A DNA stretch of 60,000 nt from Antedon mediterranea (lineage: Eukaryota; Echinodermata; Crinoidea; Comatulida; Antedonidae): assembly GCF_964355755.1 (NCBI RefSeq), contig NC_092677.1:751001-811000 (forward strand), given 5' to 3'. Positions within the stretch are counted from its first letter, which is position 1, and the number at the start of each line of letters is the position of its first letter. The position numbers were made by a program, and so were the translations under genes. Shown piece after piece: positions 47,701-56,768 of the stretch. Below the pieces are notes generated by a model. It was not told the DNA's origin and searched no databases. It was given only the letters and a program-made list of their open reading frames with translations.

Positions 47701-49632
47701 GCTGAGAAATATCGAGGTAATTTAAAATTTCGTCAAAGGTGTAAGCAAAGATTTACAGAAAAGTATCATGGTGATGAAGGGTTCCGAAACAAAATCATGA
47801 ATAAAAATATGAAGAATCGGAAAAAAATCAAAACAGAAAACACTAATTTTGAGATTGTTTTAGAAAACTTTAGGAGAACAGTTTCTCGTGGTCCTGAATA
47901 TGTTTGTTGTGTATGCTTTAAATTGTTATTCAAAGATCAAGTTATGAAGTGCATCAAAGCTAAATACAAAAATAAGGCTTGTATAAATGAAAAGTATTTG
48001 CATCTTTGCAATAATGAATGTAATAAACCTTGTCAATTTGTCGAATCACCAAGATGTCGTTTATGGATTTGTTTCACATGCCACAGGAAAATGTTAAACG
48101 GGAAAGTTCCTGCAGAAGCCAATTCAAACAATTTACAACTACATGATATTCCTCCTGAGCTCAGGTGTTTAAATAATTTAGAGCAGCATTTGATTGGATT
48201 AAACATTCCTTTTATGAAATTAATGAATTTACCTAAAGGTGGACAGCATGGAATACATGGACCTGTTGTATGTGTACCTTCAAATACTATTGAAACTGTT
48301 AAAATGCTGCCTAGACCACAGGTTGATGATCAATTAATATCCGTAAAATTGAAGCGAAAGTTGTCTTACAAAGGTTATTACAAATATAAATTTGTTAACA
48401 CTGCCAATGTTATTCAAGCTCTTAAATATTTACAAGATCATAACAAGTGCTATTTTGATATAGCTATTAATGAAGAATGGCACAATTATTTATCTGAAGA
48501 TTACATCGAAAGTGAAACTACTAATAAAGATGAAAACAATGAAGAAGAAGAAAAAGAAGAAGAAGTAGAAGATCGATTATGTGGTGTTACCTTTGATACA
48601 AGTCTTCAACCTGTTGACAGGCGACAGAATTTGGTTGATGAATATTTTAATGACATAATTTGTTGTGCACCATGTGAAAATAATAGTCCTATTGCATTGT
48701 TAAGTAATAAAAGCAATGAAGCAAAATCATTTCCAGTGTTATTTCCAACAGGACAACCAACATTCCATGATACGAGAGATGTTAAAATAACACTTGGACG
48801 ATATTTTCACAATAGATTAATGCATATAGATAACAGGTTTGCACAAAATACAGAATTCATATTTTATGCTCAATCTTTATATGAACTTCAACAAATTTTA
48901 TCAAGTATTTCCATTGCATTGCGAAAAGTGTCAAGTAAAAAAGATGATTTTAGCAAAGTTACTGTATCCGATTTAAAAAATGTTACCAAAATTCAGGAGA
49001 TTTTAAAATCTGATAGGGGTTATAAATTTCTAAAACAAATTCTTGGAACTCCACCGTACTGGCAAGCTACACAAAAAGATATAATAGCAATGGTTAGACA
49101 GATTGGAAAACCAACATTCTTTCTTTCATTCTCAAGTGCTGATTTCCGTTGGAAAGAAATAATGACGACATTGCTTAGTCAGTCTGGAGACCAAAGAAAC
49201 ATTGAAGAATTAGAATGGGCAGATAAATGTAATTTGTTGAAATCAAATCCAGTGACTGTTGCCAGAATGTTTGATAAACGCTTTCATACTTTTTTGAAAA
49301 ATGTAATTTTGTCTGAAGCACAGCCTATTGGTAAAGTCGTAGATTATTTTTACCGAATTGAATTTCAAATGAGAGGAAGTCCACATGTTCATATGTTAGT
49401 ATGGGTTGAAAATGCTCCTGTTTTTGGTACAGATAAAGATAACGAAGTTATTAATTTTGTCGATAAATATATTTCTTGTGCTGTGCCATGTGAAACTGTA
49501 GATCCTGAACTGAATGAAATTGTTAAAAGTGTGCAAATTCACAGTAAAAGACATTCTAAATCATGTAAAAAAAGGGAACAAATTGCAGATTTAACTTTCC
49601 CAGACAACCTTCTGGAAATACATTTGTTATGA
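44716..49632 (+). CDS. Helentron (Helitron2) replicase ORF1: C76-like protease, OTU, basic repeat, DUF6570-like region, Rep HUH domain
   Basis: The start is the first in-frame ATG (44716); the open frame extends upstream to 44653 without another. Domains, numbered from that ATG: (1) about 160-340, a papain-like deubiquitinase-type domain with GKQCVANSL (Cys 172) and FDPHARD (Asp 300, His 302). (2) About 487-615, an OTU protease with DGNCFYRA (Cys 494) and HFNVV (His 610). (3) About 700-1030, Lys/Arg-rich, including nine copies of an 18-residue repeat (nt 47275-47760). (4) A Cys-rich region with CCVCF, CNNEC and WICFTCHRKM, as in DUF6570 of Helitron proteins. (5) Helitron-like N/Rep with YFHNRLMHIDNRF, GKPTFFLSFSSADFRW and the HUH motif GSPHVHMLVWV (His 1557 and 1559). 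The frame ends just after HSKSCKK, before the Rep tyrosines, which are in ORF2. It would act in rolling-circle transposition. The protease domains may counter host ubiquitin-based control, which is inference. Confidence 0.9.
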   Translation: MKDIKNMGNNDNSETKTDEDFKMECTVENDNTATDDAKAQNNSKMNDRSRIIDSNGTDHKNQTCASCEFEENEVLIIDDGCKKAVTEKIRSHTKPKCDQHNIDVDIEVLTTINFSEELIIDDVPKQKNTRKRQKIQSINELQVYNSNENITVAQGNFNQGNYRFGFASGKQCVANSLVAILYSTKRNGNEFYTKDLDTILTLGNELYRYIQKDSTMHEDLLMISELPKELDILDNTFVISPKESVFGIIDGNLEFMAEYGALSLNQALEQELHQHDAFFMNFNRSTFSIIKRVNGFLIFDPHARDRFGCVSEHGKSILIYNPSWQGVYDYCIRLARSMNCNLHETEFELTGVNIENKSMMLCSASVLDDNCEQRNLGNVDVDEPSTSYQYKCSTRLPDKNIDSNVKGKKHNKEGHVSSSNGWQSDSDIEIVNVQYAERPDENFKFIPTSEAQKKNMCNKLGIHCEHTDMNCGINRASQIGHPLQITNITGDGNCFYRAISYIISGTEDNHLLLRRAITNHLLETDDLFINTFSHEYRSVKEYVFKKREMDNGTWASNTEISAMANLLNTDIYSFNDQLLTWQLFSAKKPGRIDDVTTDNGIYILYTMNVHFNVVESVNVSQNNVQETTGKVDMNVTSHNKLSNTEANFSVKNSTTKKRKQTRNETCDTFEDIEPKHKQSKTVERPCSESRVKILSRKRKQSYRIRKESAKNRQRIKREREEKNNSEETNEIGNKYQSDPVYREKKKLKVKEAQKMKYCDDDDYKFQKSKDNRKRQYKMYRCDPEYNVKVRNKARHNYNINLHYRTTKKATNLLNYKFNEKYRQNLKETKKNRYNNDTIFRHKTRQNNNQRNKEKYHNDLTFQQNLKQKLAEKYCNNSKFRENVTQKLAEKYRSNLKFRQNCKQKLADKYRNNLKFRQNCKQKLAEKYRNNLKFRQNCKQKLAEKYRSNFKFRQNCKQKLVEKYRSNLKFRQNCKDKLAEKYRSNLKFRQNCKQKLAEKYRGNLKFRQRCKQRFTEKYHGDEGFRNKIMNKNMKNRKKIKTENTNFEIVLENFRRTVSRGPEYVCCVCFKLLFKDQVMKCIKAKYKNKACINEKYLHLCNNECNKPCQFVESPRCRLWICFTCHRKMLNGKVPAEANSNNLQLHDIPPELRCLNNLEQHLIGLNIPFMKLMNLPKGGQHGIHGPVVCVPSNTIETVKMLPRPQVDDQLISVKLKRKLSYKGYYKYKFVNTANVIQALKYLQDHNKCYFDIAINEEWHNYLSEDYIESETTNKDENNEEEEKEEEVEDRLCGVTFDTSLQPVDRRQNLVDEYFNDIICCAPCENNSPIALLSNKSNEAKSFPVLFPTGQPTFHDTRDVKITLGRYFHNRLMHIDNRFAQNTEFIFYAQSLYELQQILSSISIALRKVSSKKDDFSKVTVSDLKNVTKIQEILKSDRGYKFLKQILGTPPYWQATQKDIIAMVRQIGKPTFFLSFSSADFRWKEIMTTLLSQSGDQRNIEELEWADKCNLLKSNPVTVARMFDKRFHTFLKNVILSEAQPIGKVVDYFYRIEFQMRGSPHVHMLVWVENAPVFGTDKDNEVINFVDKYISCAVPCETVDPELNEIVKSVQIHSKRHSKSCKKREQIADLTFPDNLLEIHLL
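47275..47760 (+). repeat. 54-bp coding tandem repeat inside ORF1 (nine copies)
   Basis: Each unit encodes KYRNNLKFRQNCKQKLAE or a close variant. The central copies differ by only a few bases, so expansion is recent. Diverged relatives upstream (from about 46917, KYQSDPVYREKKK onward) show that the array grew from an older basic repeat. It is predicted helical and highly positively charged. Similar basic repeats occur in other Helitron-like proteins. Confidence 0.85.
49561..49590 (+). other. frame break between Rep motif 2 and motif 3
   Basis: ORF1 reads TGT AAA AAA AGG across a run of seven A residues (49567-49573). The conserved continuation (C-R-F-N-F-P) is in the -1 frame. One more A in the run would keep the frame open, so a single-base loss in the homopolymer is the simplest explanation. 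The heptamer does not satisfy the X-XXY-YYZ rule in the zero frame, which argues against programmed frameshifting but does not exclude polymerase slippage. Confidence 0.75.
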
Positions 49633-52600
49633 GACCTACAATTGTGGATAAAGACAATGATGATAATGATGACAATAAACAAGCAACGGAGCTGTTAACC
49701 TCAGTAAAAGATGCTGTGACTAATGAAGAAACATATAAAAATGCAATAGAACTTTTCCAAAGTTTAGGTATTACACAGAGTGCATTTGAGAAAGCAAATA
49801 ATTGTGTAGCTACTGAGGAAAAAATTGTTATAAAGAGAAACCCTCAAGATGTGTGGGTAAATCAATATAATCCTTCCTTATTGAGAGCATGGAATGCTAA
49901 TATGGATATTCAATATATTACAAATGTATATGCCTGTATAATTTACATTATAGGATATATGTCAAAATCTGAACGTGAAATGGGTTTACTGTTAAATCAT
50001 GCAGCATCAGAAGTAAAAGAAGGCAATGAAGATGCTAGGCAATCTTTGAGAAAACTTGGTAATGTTTATATGAATAATCGAGAAGTGTCTGCACAAGAAA
50101 GTATTTATCGTGTTTGCAGTTTAAGATTAAAAGAATGTTCAAGGAAAGTTGAATTTATCCCAGTAGGACCTAATCCTGTCAGAATGAGTTTACCACTAAG
50201 TGTAATTAAAAACAAAGAAGATGATGATGTAAGTGCATGGTTGCCAAATAAGATCGACAAATATAAAGCTCGACTTAATAGTTTTGAATTTAATAAAATG
50301 TGCCTTGCAAAATTTTGTTCGGAATATAGAATATTGAGTTCATCAGAAATGAAAGGAAACAAACAAAAAAAGAATGTATTTAAGTTAAAAAAACAGTTGG
50401 GATTCATCCAAAAAAGAACACGAACTAGTAATGCTATAGTAAGATACCCTCGATTTCCAATGGATACAGCACCTGAGAAATATTTTTTGAGTATACTTCA
50501 GTTATTTCTACCATTTCGAAAAGATGAACAGTTAAAACCTCCAAATTTTGAAACGTACGAACAATTTCATGAGGAAGGATGTGTGAAATTATGTGACTGT
50601 CAATTACAAACGGTAAAGTCAATAGTTCATGGAAACATGGAACAATATGAAAAAAGTGCTGATGATGTTGAAGAAGCACAGGAATGTTTATCAAAATTTG
50701 GACCACAAGAAGATGCATGGAGCCTATTATGTCCAGAAAGTGAAAAAGAAAGGTTAGACAACCCAAAGCCTAATGTAGAGGTTGATGATGAAGAAGATGA
50801 ATTTTTCATTCCAGATTTTGGAATTCAAAAAAATCATACATCTAAAGTAGAGTCTAATTCATCTAATATTCCAAGACCAGAATTGAACAAAATGATTCGA
50901 TCTTTAAATGAAAAACAACAACATATATTTTATAAGACAAGACAATGGTGTTTAGACAAAGCTAATGGTAAAAAACCTGAAACATTTTACACTTTCATAA
51001 CTGGTGGCGCTGGTACAGGAAAAAGTCATTTGGTAAACTGTATTTATAATGAAGCGACACGTATTCTTGGAAAAATTATGGAAAATCCCGATGATTTGTC
51101 AATATTGAAATTAGCTCCTACAGGAATCGCAGCATATAATATTAAAGGCCAAACAATTCATAGCGCTTTGTCTATCCCGATTAATATTTCACTTCCGTAT
51201 CAACCACTTGGAGAAGAAAAAATAAGTGCACTTCGTAATCAGTTGCGTCAGTTGCAAATTGTTATTATAGATGAAATATCAATGGTAAATCAAAGGTTAT
51301 TTTGGTATATCCACGGACGATTAAGGCAAATAAAACAAGTACGCAACGATAGTCCATTTGGTAACATTTCAGTAATTGCTGTTGGTGATTTTTATCAGTT
51401 ACCCCCAGTGATGGGCAGTTCGTTATATAAAGACACATTGGAAAGCTCACTGTGGTTAGATAACTTTAAGCAAGTACAGTTAGACCAAATCATGAGACAA
51501 AAAGAAGATAAAGAATTTGCTTTATTGTTAAACAAATTGCGTACAAAAAAAAAACATGATTGTTTGTCTGATAACGATCTTTTTGTTTTAAAATCATGTG
51601 AAACAGGTGAAGAATGTGAAGATGCTGTTCATATTTACCCACGCAATAAACAAGTTGATGAATGGAATAAAAAAATGTTGCACAAAATCTGTACAGATAT
51701 TGTATGCATTGAAGCAGAAGATAGTGTAGTAAACGCCAAGAAACAGAGCAAAATCTGTGACAAACCTCGGAATTCACGTCAAACTAGTTTACTAAATTAT
51801 TTGTGGATTGCACTTAATGCCAGAGTGATGTTGATTAAAAATGTAGATGTTAAAAAAGGCTTAACGAATGGATGTATGGGACATGTTTATGAAATAGTTA
51901 AACCCAATAATAACACCAAACCAGTATCTATTAAAGTAAAGTTTGATAATAATAGCATCGGTGTTCAGGCAATTGAAATGTTTAAAGAATCTATGGGGAA
52001 TAAATATAGTCGAAAACAATTTCCTCTCAAATTAGCATATGCATGCACAGTTCATAAAGTCCAAGGATTGACAATGAATAAAGCAGTAGTTTGCCTTAAC
52101 AGTACCTTTGCACCTGGACAAGCATACGTAGCCCTCAGTCGTGTTACTTCAATATCTGGACTTACTATTGAACATCTTAATCCTAATCTGATTTATTGTG
52201 ATCCAATCATAAAGAAATGCTTAAATAATATGGATTCATATGTACAATGTGAAAAAGAAGGTCATGATTCGGATTCTAAATTTTCAATAATGTTACATAA
52301 CATTCAAGGACTTAAACAGCATTTTGCTGATCTTCAGTGCAATGATTTGTTTATGAATTCTAGTATCATATGTCTGACTGAAACGTGGTTGAATAAAGAT
52401 GACGATGTTTTTGAAGTAAATATTGAGCCGTATAAATTGTATCACCAAACAAGGTATGATTCGTATTCTAATAGAAATGATCTGAGTTCTAAAATGAAAA
52501 ATCAGGCTCATGGCGGCGTTGCAGTGTATACCAAAAACAAGTTTTCAAGCAGATTAAACATACCTAATTATGATATAGAAGTAGTTTCATTTTTAATAAC

Positions 52601-52934
52601 AAGTCCAATTTCAGTTTCCGTGTCAGTAATTTATCGACCCCCAAGCTATGATATTAATCAATTCTGTCAAAATTTTAGAAACTATTTGGAAGAGTTACAA
52701 AAAGTGAGTACAAAATGTATTGTAATGGGTGATTTTAACGAAAATCTTTTCAAACAATCTTCCAGAGTGAATAAATTAATGTCAGAGAATGAATACCGAC
52801 AACATGTTACATGTTCCACCACTGAAAACAATACATTGATTGATCATGTTTATAGCAAAGGTCTTGATTCAGTACAGGCTGAAGTAATTCCAATTTATTA
52901 TAGCTATCATGAAGCCATTCAAATTAAATTTTAA
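49629..52934 (+). CDS. Helentron replicase ORF2: Rep tyrosine motif, PIF1-type helicase, apurinic-type endonuclease
   Basis: This frame is open from 49569. The ATG at 49629 overlaps the ORF1 stop but is probably internal to the ancestral protein, since CRFNFPR just upstream continues the conserved Rep sequence in this frame. From Met 1: Rep motif 3, YACIIYIIGYMSK, with tyrosines 101, 106 and 110. Then a PIF1-family SF1 helicase with Walker A GGAGTGKS (459-466), LAPTGIAAYNIKGQTIHSAL, Walker B IIDEIS (Asp 548), AVGDFYQLPPV, LDQIMRQ, LAYACTVHKVQGLT and YVALSRV. Then from about 885 an endonuclease with LHNIQG, LTETWL, GGVAVY, VIYRPPS, VMGDFNENL and IDHV. The last motif reads SYH instead of SDH. 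OTU plus Rep/helicase plus C-terminal endonuclease is the Helentron (Helitron2) signature. No internal stops occur over 1101 residues. Confidence 0.92.
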   Translation: MRPTIVDKDNDDNDDNKQATELLTSVKDAVTNEETYKNAIELFQSLGITQSAFEKANNCVATEEKIVIKRNPQDVWVNQYNPSLLRAWNANMDIQYITNVYACIIYIIGYMSKSEREMGLLLNHAASEVKEGNEDARQSLRKLGNVYMNNREVSAQESIYRVCSLRLKECSRKVEFIPVGPNPVRMSLPLSVIKNKEDDDVSAWLPNKIDKYKARLNSFEFNKMCLAKFCSEYRILSSSEMKGNKQKKNVFKLKKQLGFIQKRTRTSNAIVRYPRFPMDTAPEKYFLSILQLFLPFRKDEQLKPPNFETYEQFHEEGCVKLCDCQLQTVKSIVHGNMEQYEKSADDVEEAQECLSKFGPQEDAWSLLCPESEKERLDNPKPNVEVDDEEDEFFIPDFGIQKNHTSKVESNSSNIPRPELNKMIRSLNEKQQHIFYKTRQWCLDKANGKKPETFYTFITGGAGTGKSHLVNCIYNEATRILGKIMENPDDLSILKLAPTGIAAYNIKGQTIHSALSIPINISLPYQPLGEEKISALRNQLRQLQIVIIDEISMVNQRLFWYIHGRLRQIKQVRNDSPFGNISVIAVGDFYQLPPVMGSSLYKDTLESSLWLDNFKQVQLDQIMRQKEDKEFALLLNKLRTKKKHDCLSDNDLFVLKSCETGEECEDAVHIYPRNKQVDEWNKKMLHKICTDIVCIEAEDSVVNAKKQSKICDKPRNSRQTSLLNYLWIALNARVMLIKNVDVKKGLTNGCMGHVYEIVKPNNNTKPVSIKVKFDNNSIGVQAIEMFKESMGNKYSRKQFPLKLAYACTVHKVQGLTMNKAVVCLNSTFAPGQAYVALSRVTSISGLTIEHLNPNLIYCDPIIKKCLNNMDSYVQCEKEGHDSDSKFSIMLHNIQGLKQHFADLQCNDLFMNSSIICLTETWLNKDDDVFEVNIEPYKLYHQTRYDSYSNRNDLSSKMKNQAHGGVAVYTKNKFSSRLNIPNYDIEVVSFLITSPISVSVSVIYRPPSYDINQFCQNFRNYLEELQKVSTKCIVMGDFNENLFKQSSRVNKLMSENEYRQHVTCSTTENNTLIDHVYSKGLDSVQAEVIPIYYSYHEAIQIKF

Positions 52935-53048
52935 TTGCAGCAATACCTTTTAAGTATTTGAATTATATTTCTGTAAAAACTTTTTAGGAATTGAAAAAAG
53001 AACTGGATACAAATAAAAAAAAACAAAAAACAATTTGATAAAAACAAG
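52935..53048 (+). other. 3' flank of the Helentron coding region
   Basis: AT-rich, with an A-run near 53014-53031. No 3' hairpin of type A, B, C or D is present here or downstream to 55620, so the true 3' end of the autonomous element cannot be placed. Confidence 0.4.
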
Positions 53049-54228
53049 CTGAAAATCATTATGACTCTCTATGCCCAAGAGGCAGCGAGTAATCAGTAAC
53101 TTCAACCCATGTCATTCTCCTGTATAGGAAAAACAATATCTGGTGTCTAAACACATTTCAATCTTGTTTTTATGTGAGTTATATTATTATAGATATTGTT
53201 CTGAATTTGAATATGCAATGTTGCAATCTCTGTGCACATAATAATCGTTCAATATCTACCAGTATTCAAGTAATGTTAAAAATAAAAAGTAACATTTCAC
53301 AGAAGAAGAAAATACGTTTTGTTTTATACCATTACCTATACTTCATTAGGTCTATACATAATTTCAGTTGTAAATTTTTTTTTTTATATTATTTTTTTTA
53401 TCTATCCAGGTCCACATGAAATTACTAATACAGTAATTTACTCATTTGGAAGAATAATCAATTTATTATCTATGCAAGAGGGGCAGCGAATAATCTGTAA
53501 CTTCAACCCATGTCATTCTCCTGTATAGGAAAAACAATATCTGGTGTCTAAACACATTTTAATTTTGTTTTTATTTCAGTTATATTATTATAAATATTGT
53601 TCTGAATTTGAATATTCTGTGCACATAATAATCTTTCAATATCTACCGGTATTCAAGTAATGTTAAAAATAAAAAGTTGCATTTTACAAAAGAAAAAAAT
53701 ACGTTTTGTTTTATACGATTACCAATACTTCATTAGGTCTATACATAATTTCAGTTTTATAATTGTTTTTTATATTATTTTTTCTATCTATCCAGGTCCA
53801 CATGAAATTATTAATACAGTAATTTACTCATTTGGAAGAATAATCAGTTCATTATCTATGCAACAGGAGCAGCGAATAATCTGTAACTTCAACCCATGTC
53901 ATTCTCCTGTATAGGAGAAACAATATCTGGTGAGTAAACACATTTTAATCTTGTTTTTATGTTAGTTATATTATTATAGATATTGTTTTGAATTTGAATA
54001 TGCAATGTTGCAATCTCTGCACATAATAATCTTTCAATATTTACCGGTATTCAAATAATGTTAAAAATAAAAAGTTATATTTCACAGAAGAAGAAAATAC
54101 GTTTTGTTTTATACGATTACCAATACTTCAGTAGGTATATACATAATTTCAGTTGCATAGTGGTTTTTTATTTTATTTTTTCTATCTATTCAGATTCACA
54201 GTAATTTACTCATTTGCAAGAATAATCA
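53049..54228 (+). repeat. ~390-bp tandem repeat, three copies, with exon-like cores
   Basis: The segment GCAGCGARTAATCNGTAACTT then CAACCCATGTCATTCTCC recurs at 53082, 53483 and 53869 (periods 401 and 386), with the unit tail starting again at 54219. The second and third units contain a stretch bounded by TCTATCCAG on the left and CTG|GTGTCTAAA or CTG|GTGAGTAAA on the right, which look like splice sites. The enclosed frame reads GPHEIINTVIYSFGRI (54 or so residues with flank) ending NFNPCHSPV-stop. It may be a duplicated terminal exon, captured host sequence, or plain satellite DNA. Confidence 0.6.
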
Positions 54229-54870
54229 AGTTATTTTGTTTTGGTTTTTAGGTGTTTAATAGAATGGTTTCATCTCTTCAACTATAATAGGATCCGAATA
54301 TTTAGGCAGTCATCAATGGAGTCATTCGCTCTTTCATAGCAATTGTCTAAACGCGGCAAATGATTAAATTATTAATTATATTAATGATTGTTAAAAAATA
54401 AGAATCTTCTATAAATAGATTAATAAATATGCGTTTAATTAATCCACAACTAACAAATTAACATGTATATCATGTAGGTAATGTAATGTAAAATTACTGA
54501 TCACCAAATAAACTACTGTAGTATAAACAGCCTACTATAATTTTGAAAATTGTGTACAATTTGCATTAACCAATGAAAACTTTTATAAATGCATACATTT
54601 TATACTTATTATTTGTTTAAAATAAAATATTATTTTTAACAGTTATGGTGTGATGATATTAGTTTTATTAGAACTATTATATCTATTGGAGCAAGTTTCA
54701 CTGTAACTTAAACTCCATTAGATCAAAACACTGAATAATAATAACAATTTATTGTCTCCTCTGCTCTGTAATTCTGTAACTGGTTGTACTGTAGAGTACA
54801 TTATGGTGTATAGCAGAGCTGAAATCACAGGAACAATATTGTTTGATGTTATAAAGAAAACATAAAGGCA
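54229..54870. other. AT-rich stretch, nothing recognised
   Basis: No open frame of note, no repeat shared with the rest of the window and no hairpin of the Helentron type. Confidence 0.4.
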
Positions 54871-55623
54871 TGTCCATTTTTGAAAAGTAATTCATCTCAA
54901 CGAGAACATAACAAATTTAATTTAAAAAGAAAATTTGCCACTACGACCTGAGATACGTAATATGTTGAAGTGATGAATTATGACAAAAATACATGAAAAT
55001 CCTACCTTTCTAAATACCTTTCCAATTACTGGCCATAGCATCATCTCATAGCATGACCCATAGAATGACTTCACAGCATCCAATAGGACAATTTTGTCTG
55101 AGCTGCAACATGTTTACATTTTCAGGAAATTCAGGCACATAAAAGTGAGAGGCGCGGTCATTTAAAACCGATGAACTTTTACTGAATTGTGTCTATTTTG
55201 AGTCATACGTCTAGATATACAGTGAAGCACAGAAACAATTACGAGACCCATATTTTATTCACATTTTTTAAATGATGACATCATAAAAATGAAACATGAA
55301 AAAAATTTAAAAGCATAGTTACCTAAAAAATTATCTAAATAATTACATTCTAAAAAGGTAAAGAATTTTGGCCACGTAAAATTAACATGCGCGTTTTTTT
55401 AAACACGACAAACTTTTACGAGAAATGAAAATCCGACTTTTTTTAATTCAACTGGCCATATGAAGACAAAAAGACATCAGATAGAAAAATATGAATATGA
55501 ATCTATATCTAAAATTCATTAGCTCGTCAATCTTATGACAAATTGATACAATCTTATGTTGACCAGAATTAGAGATACGCTGCGAACAAAATTCGTGGAA
55601 AGAAAGAAGAAAATATAAAAAAA
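54871..55623 (+). mobile_element. decayed HINE related to families C and D
   Basis: Blocks match family C loosely (CTGGCCATA followed by ATGACTTCACAGCATCCAATAGG, then ACAATTACGAGACCCATATTT and ATGATGACATCATAAAAATG). The last ~100 bases (CAATCTTATGTTGACCAGAATTAGAGATACG to GGAAAGAAAGAAGAA) match the family D 3' region. It is an old mosaic copy with no 5' end and no hairpin. Confidence 0.6.
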
Positions 55624-56768
55624 AAGATTTGAACTCCTCACTATGAACGAGTTAGGTTATCCACCGCGTAAATGCTACGTGCACATCATACGTTAGAATA
55701 TTGCGCACAGAAAAACGATTATGCCATTGAAAAAAATGTTAGTGCGCTCTCTATTTTGTGTCACGTCAAAATATATACAGTATACACTATATACTGTATA
55801 CGTACTACATACAGTTCAGGATAGGTGAAAATAAGTGACCAAAGTTATTGACGCTTTTAAACATGATGACGTCATCACAATTTTAAAATTTGTAAATTAT
55901 GCGAAAGGTAATTGATTGAGTTAGGCAATATAAAAAAATGGGGGGAAATGGAATATGGATAAGTGGAAATACGCTCTATTAAATGTGACGAGCTATGACG
56001 AAAGAGACAAAAATCCTATATTTCATATTCGAGTGGCCAAACAATGACGTCAGAACGTCCGGTTAGCCATATTAATGCATGATTCGATATCTACAACTCA
56101 TCAACTTCCAGAATATGTAATTTTAAAAAAGTTCACCACGTAGTTTACAATCTATGACTGTTTGAAAAAAGGCATAATTTTGACGAATTTTTGAACTTTT
56201 TTATCAAAAACGCGCGCAAATTGTTCAATTCTACGTGCTCGTATGACGTGATTTTAAGTCGAAATTGATTGAAAATTGTTAAATTTACTAGAAAAAACTG
56301 AAAAACCAAAAATCAAGCAAAAAAGAGATGTTTTTGCGCTACGTGCGCACGCGCGCGTAAAAAATTGCGCACGCCTGGGAATTTTTTAAATGCTCAAAAT
56401 GACCTGAAACGCGTAGAAAGTTGATTAGAAATTGAATTTTCGCATTTTAAAATTTTAAACGCGCGTGCGCGCGTACCTTTCTGTGAAACATGACATTTTT
56501 AATCCATAGCAAGTTTGCCCTTGGTATAACTTAAATTTTCAAGAAGTTTCAATAAAAAATTACTTTTGGCTTTCAATATATGATCAATCATTGAAATTCA
56601 TAAAATCGCGCGTAACTTACGCTGCGCAACTCCAAAATTGTCGAAAAGCTTGGCTGCACATCTACAGCTATAGGTGAATCTTATGACAAATTTATACAAT
56701 CTTATGTTGGCCAGAAGATAGAGATACCCTGCGAACAAAATTCGGGGAAAGAAAGAAGAATAACATAG
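55624..56768 (+). mobile_element. HINE family D, copy D3
   Basis: The 5' end is slightly damaged (AGATTTGAACTCCTC, lacking ACT, with two mismatches in the 5' hairpin, and GGTTATCCACC instead of GGTTATCCGC). The body is typical D, with ACGCGCGTGCGCGCGTA. It abuts D4 without a 3' hairpin. Confidence 0.8.

Noticed and set aside
49566-49574. Canonical programmed -1 frameshift site
   Set aside because: In the ORF1 frame the bases read TGT AAA AAA AGG, which does not form X-XXY-YYZ, and no obvious stem-loop follows. A homopolymer indel is simpler.
44649-52511. Minus-strand and alternative-frame open frames across the Helentron coding region (for example 44695-45015, 47409-47694, 50105-50407)
   Set aside because: They are shadows of the long coding frames; the repeated ones simply mirror the 54-bp coding repeat.
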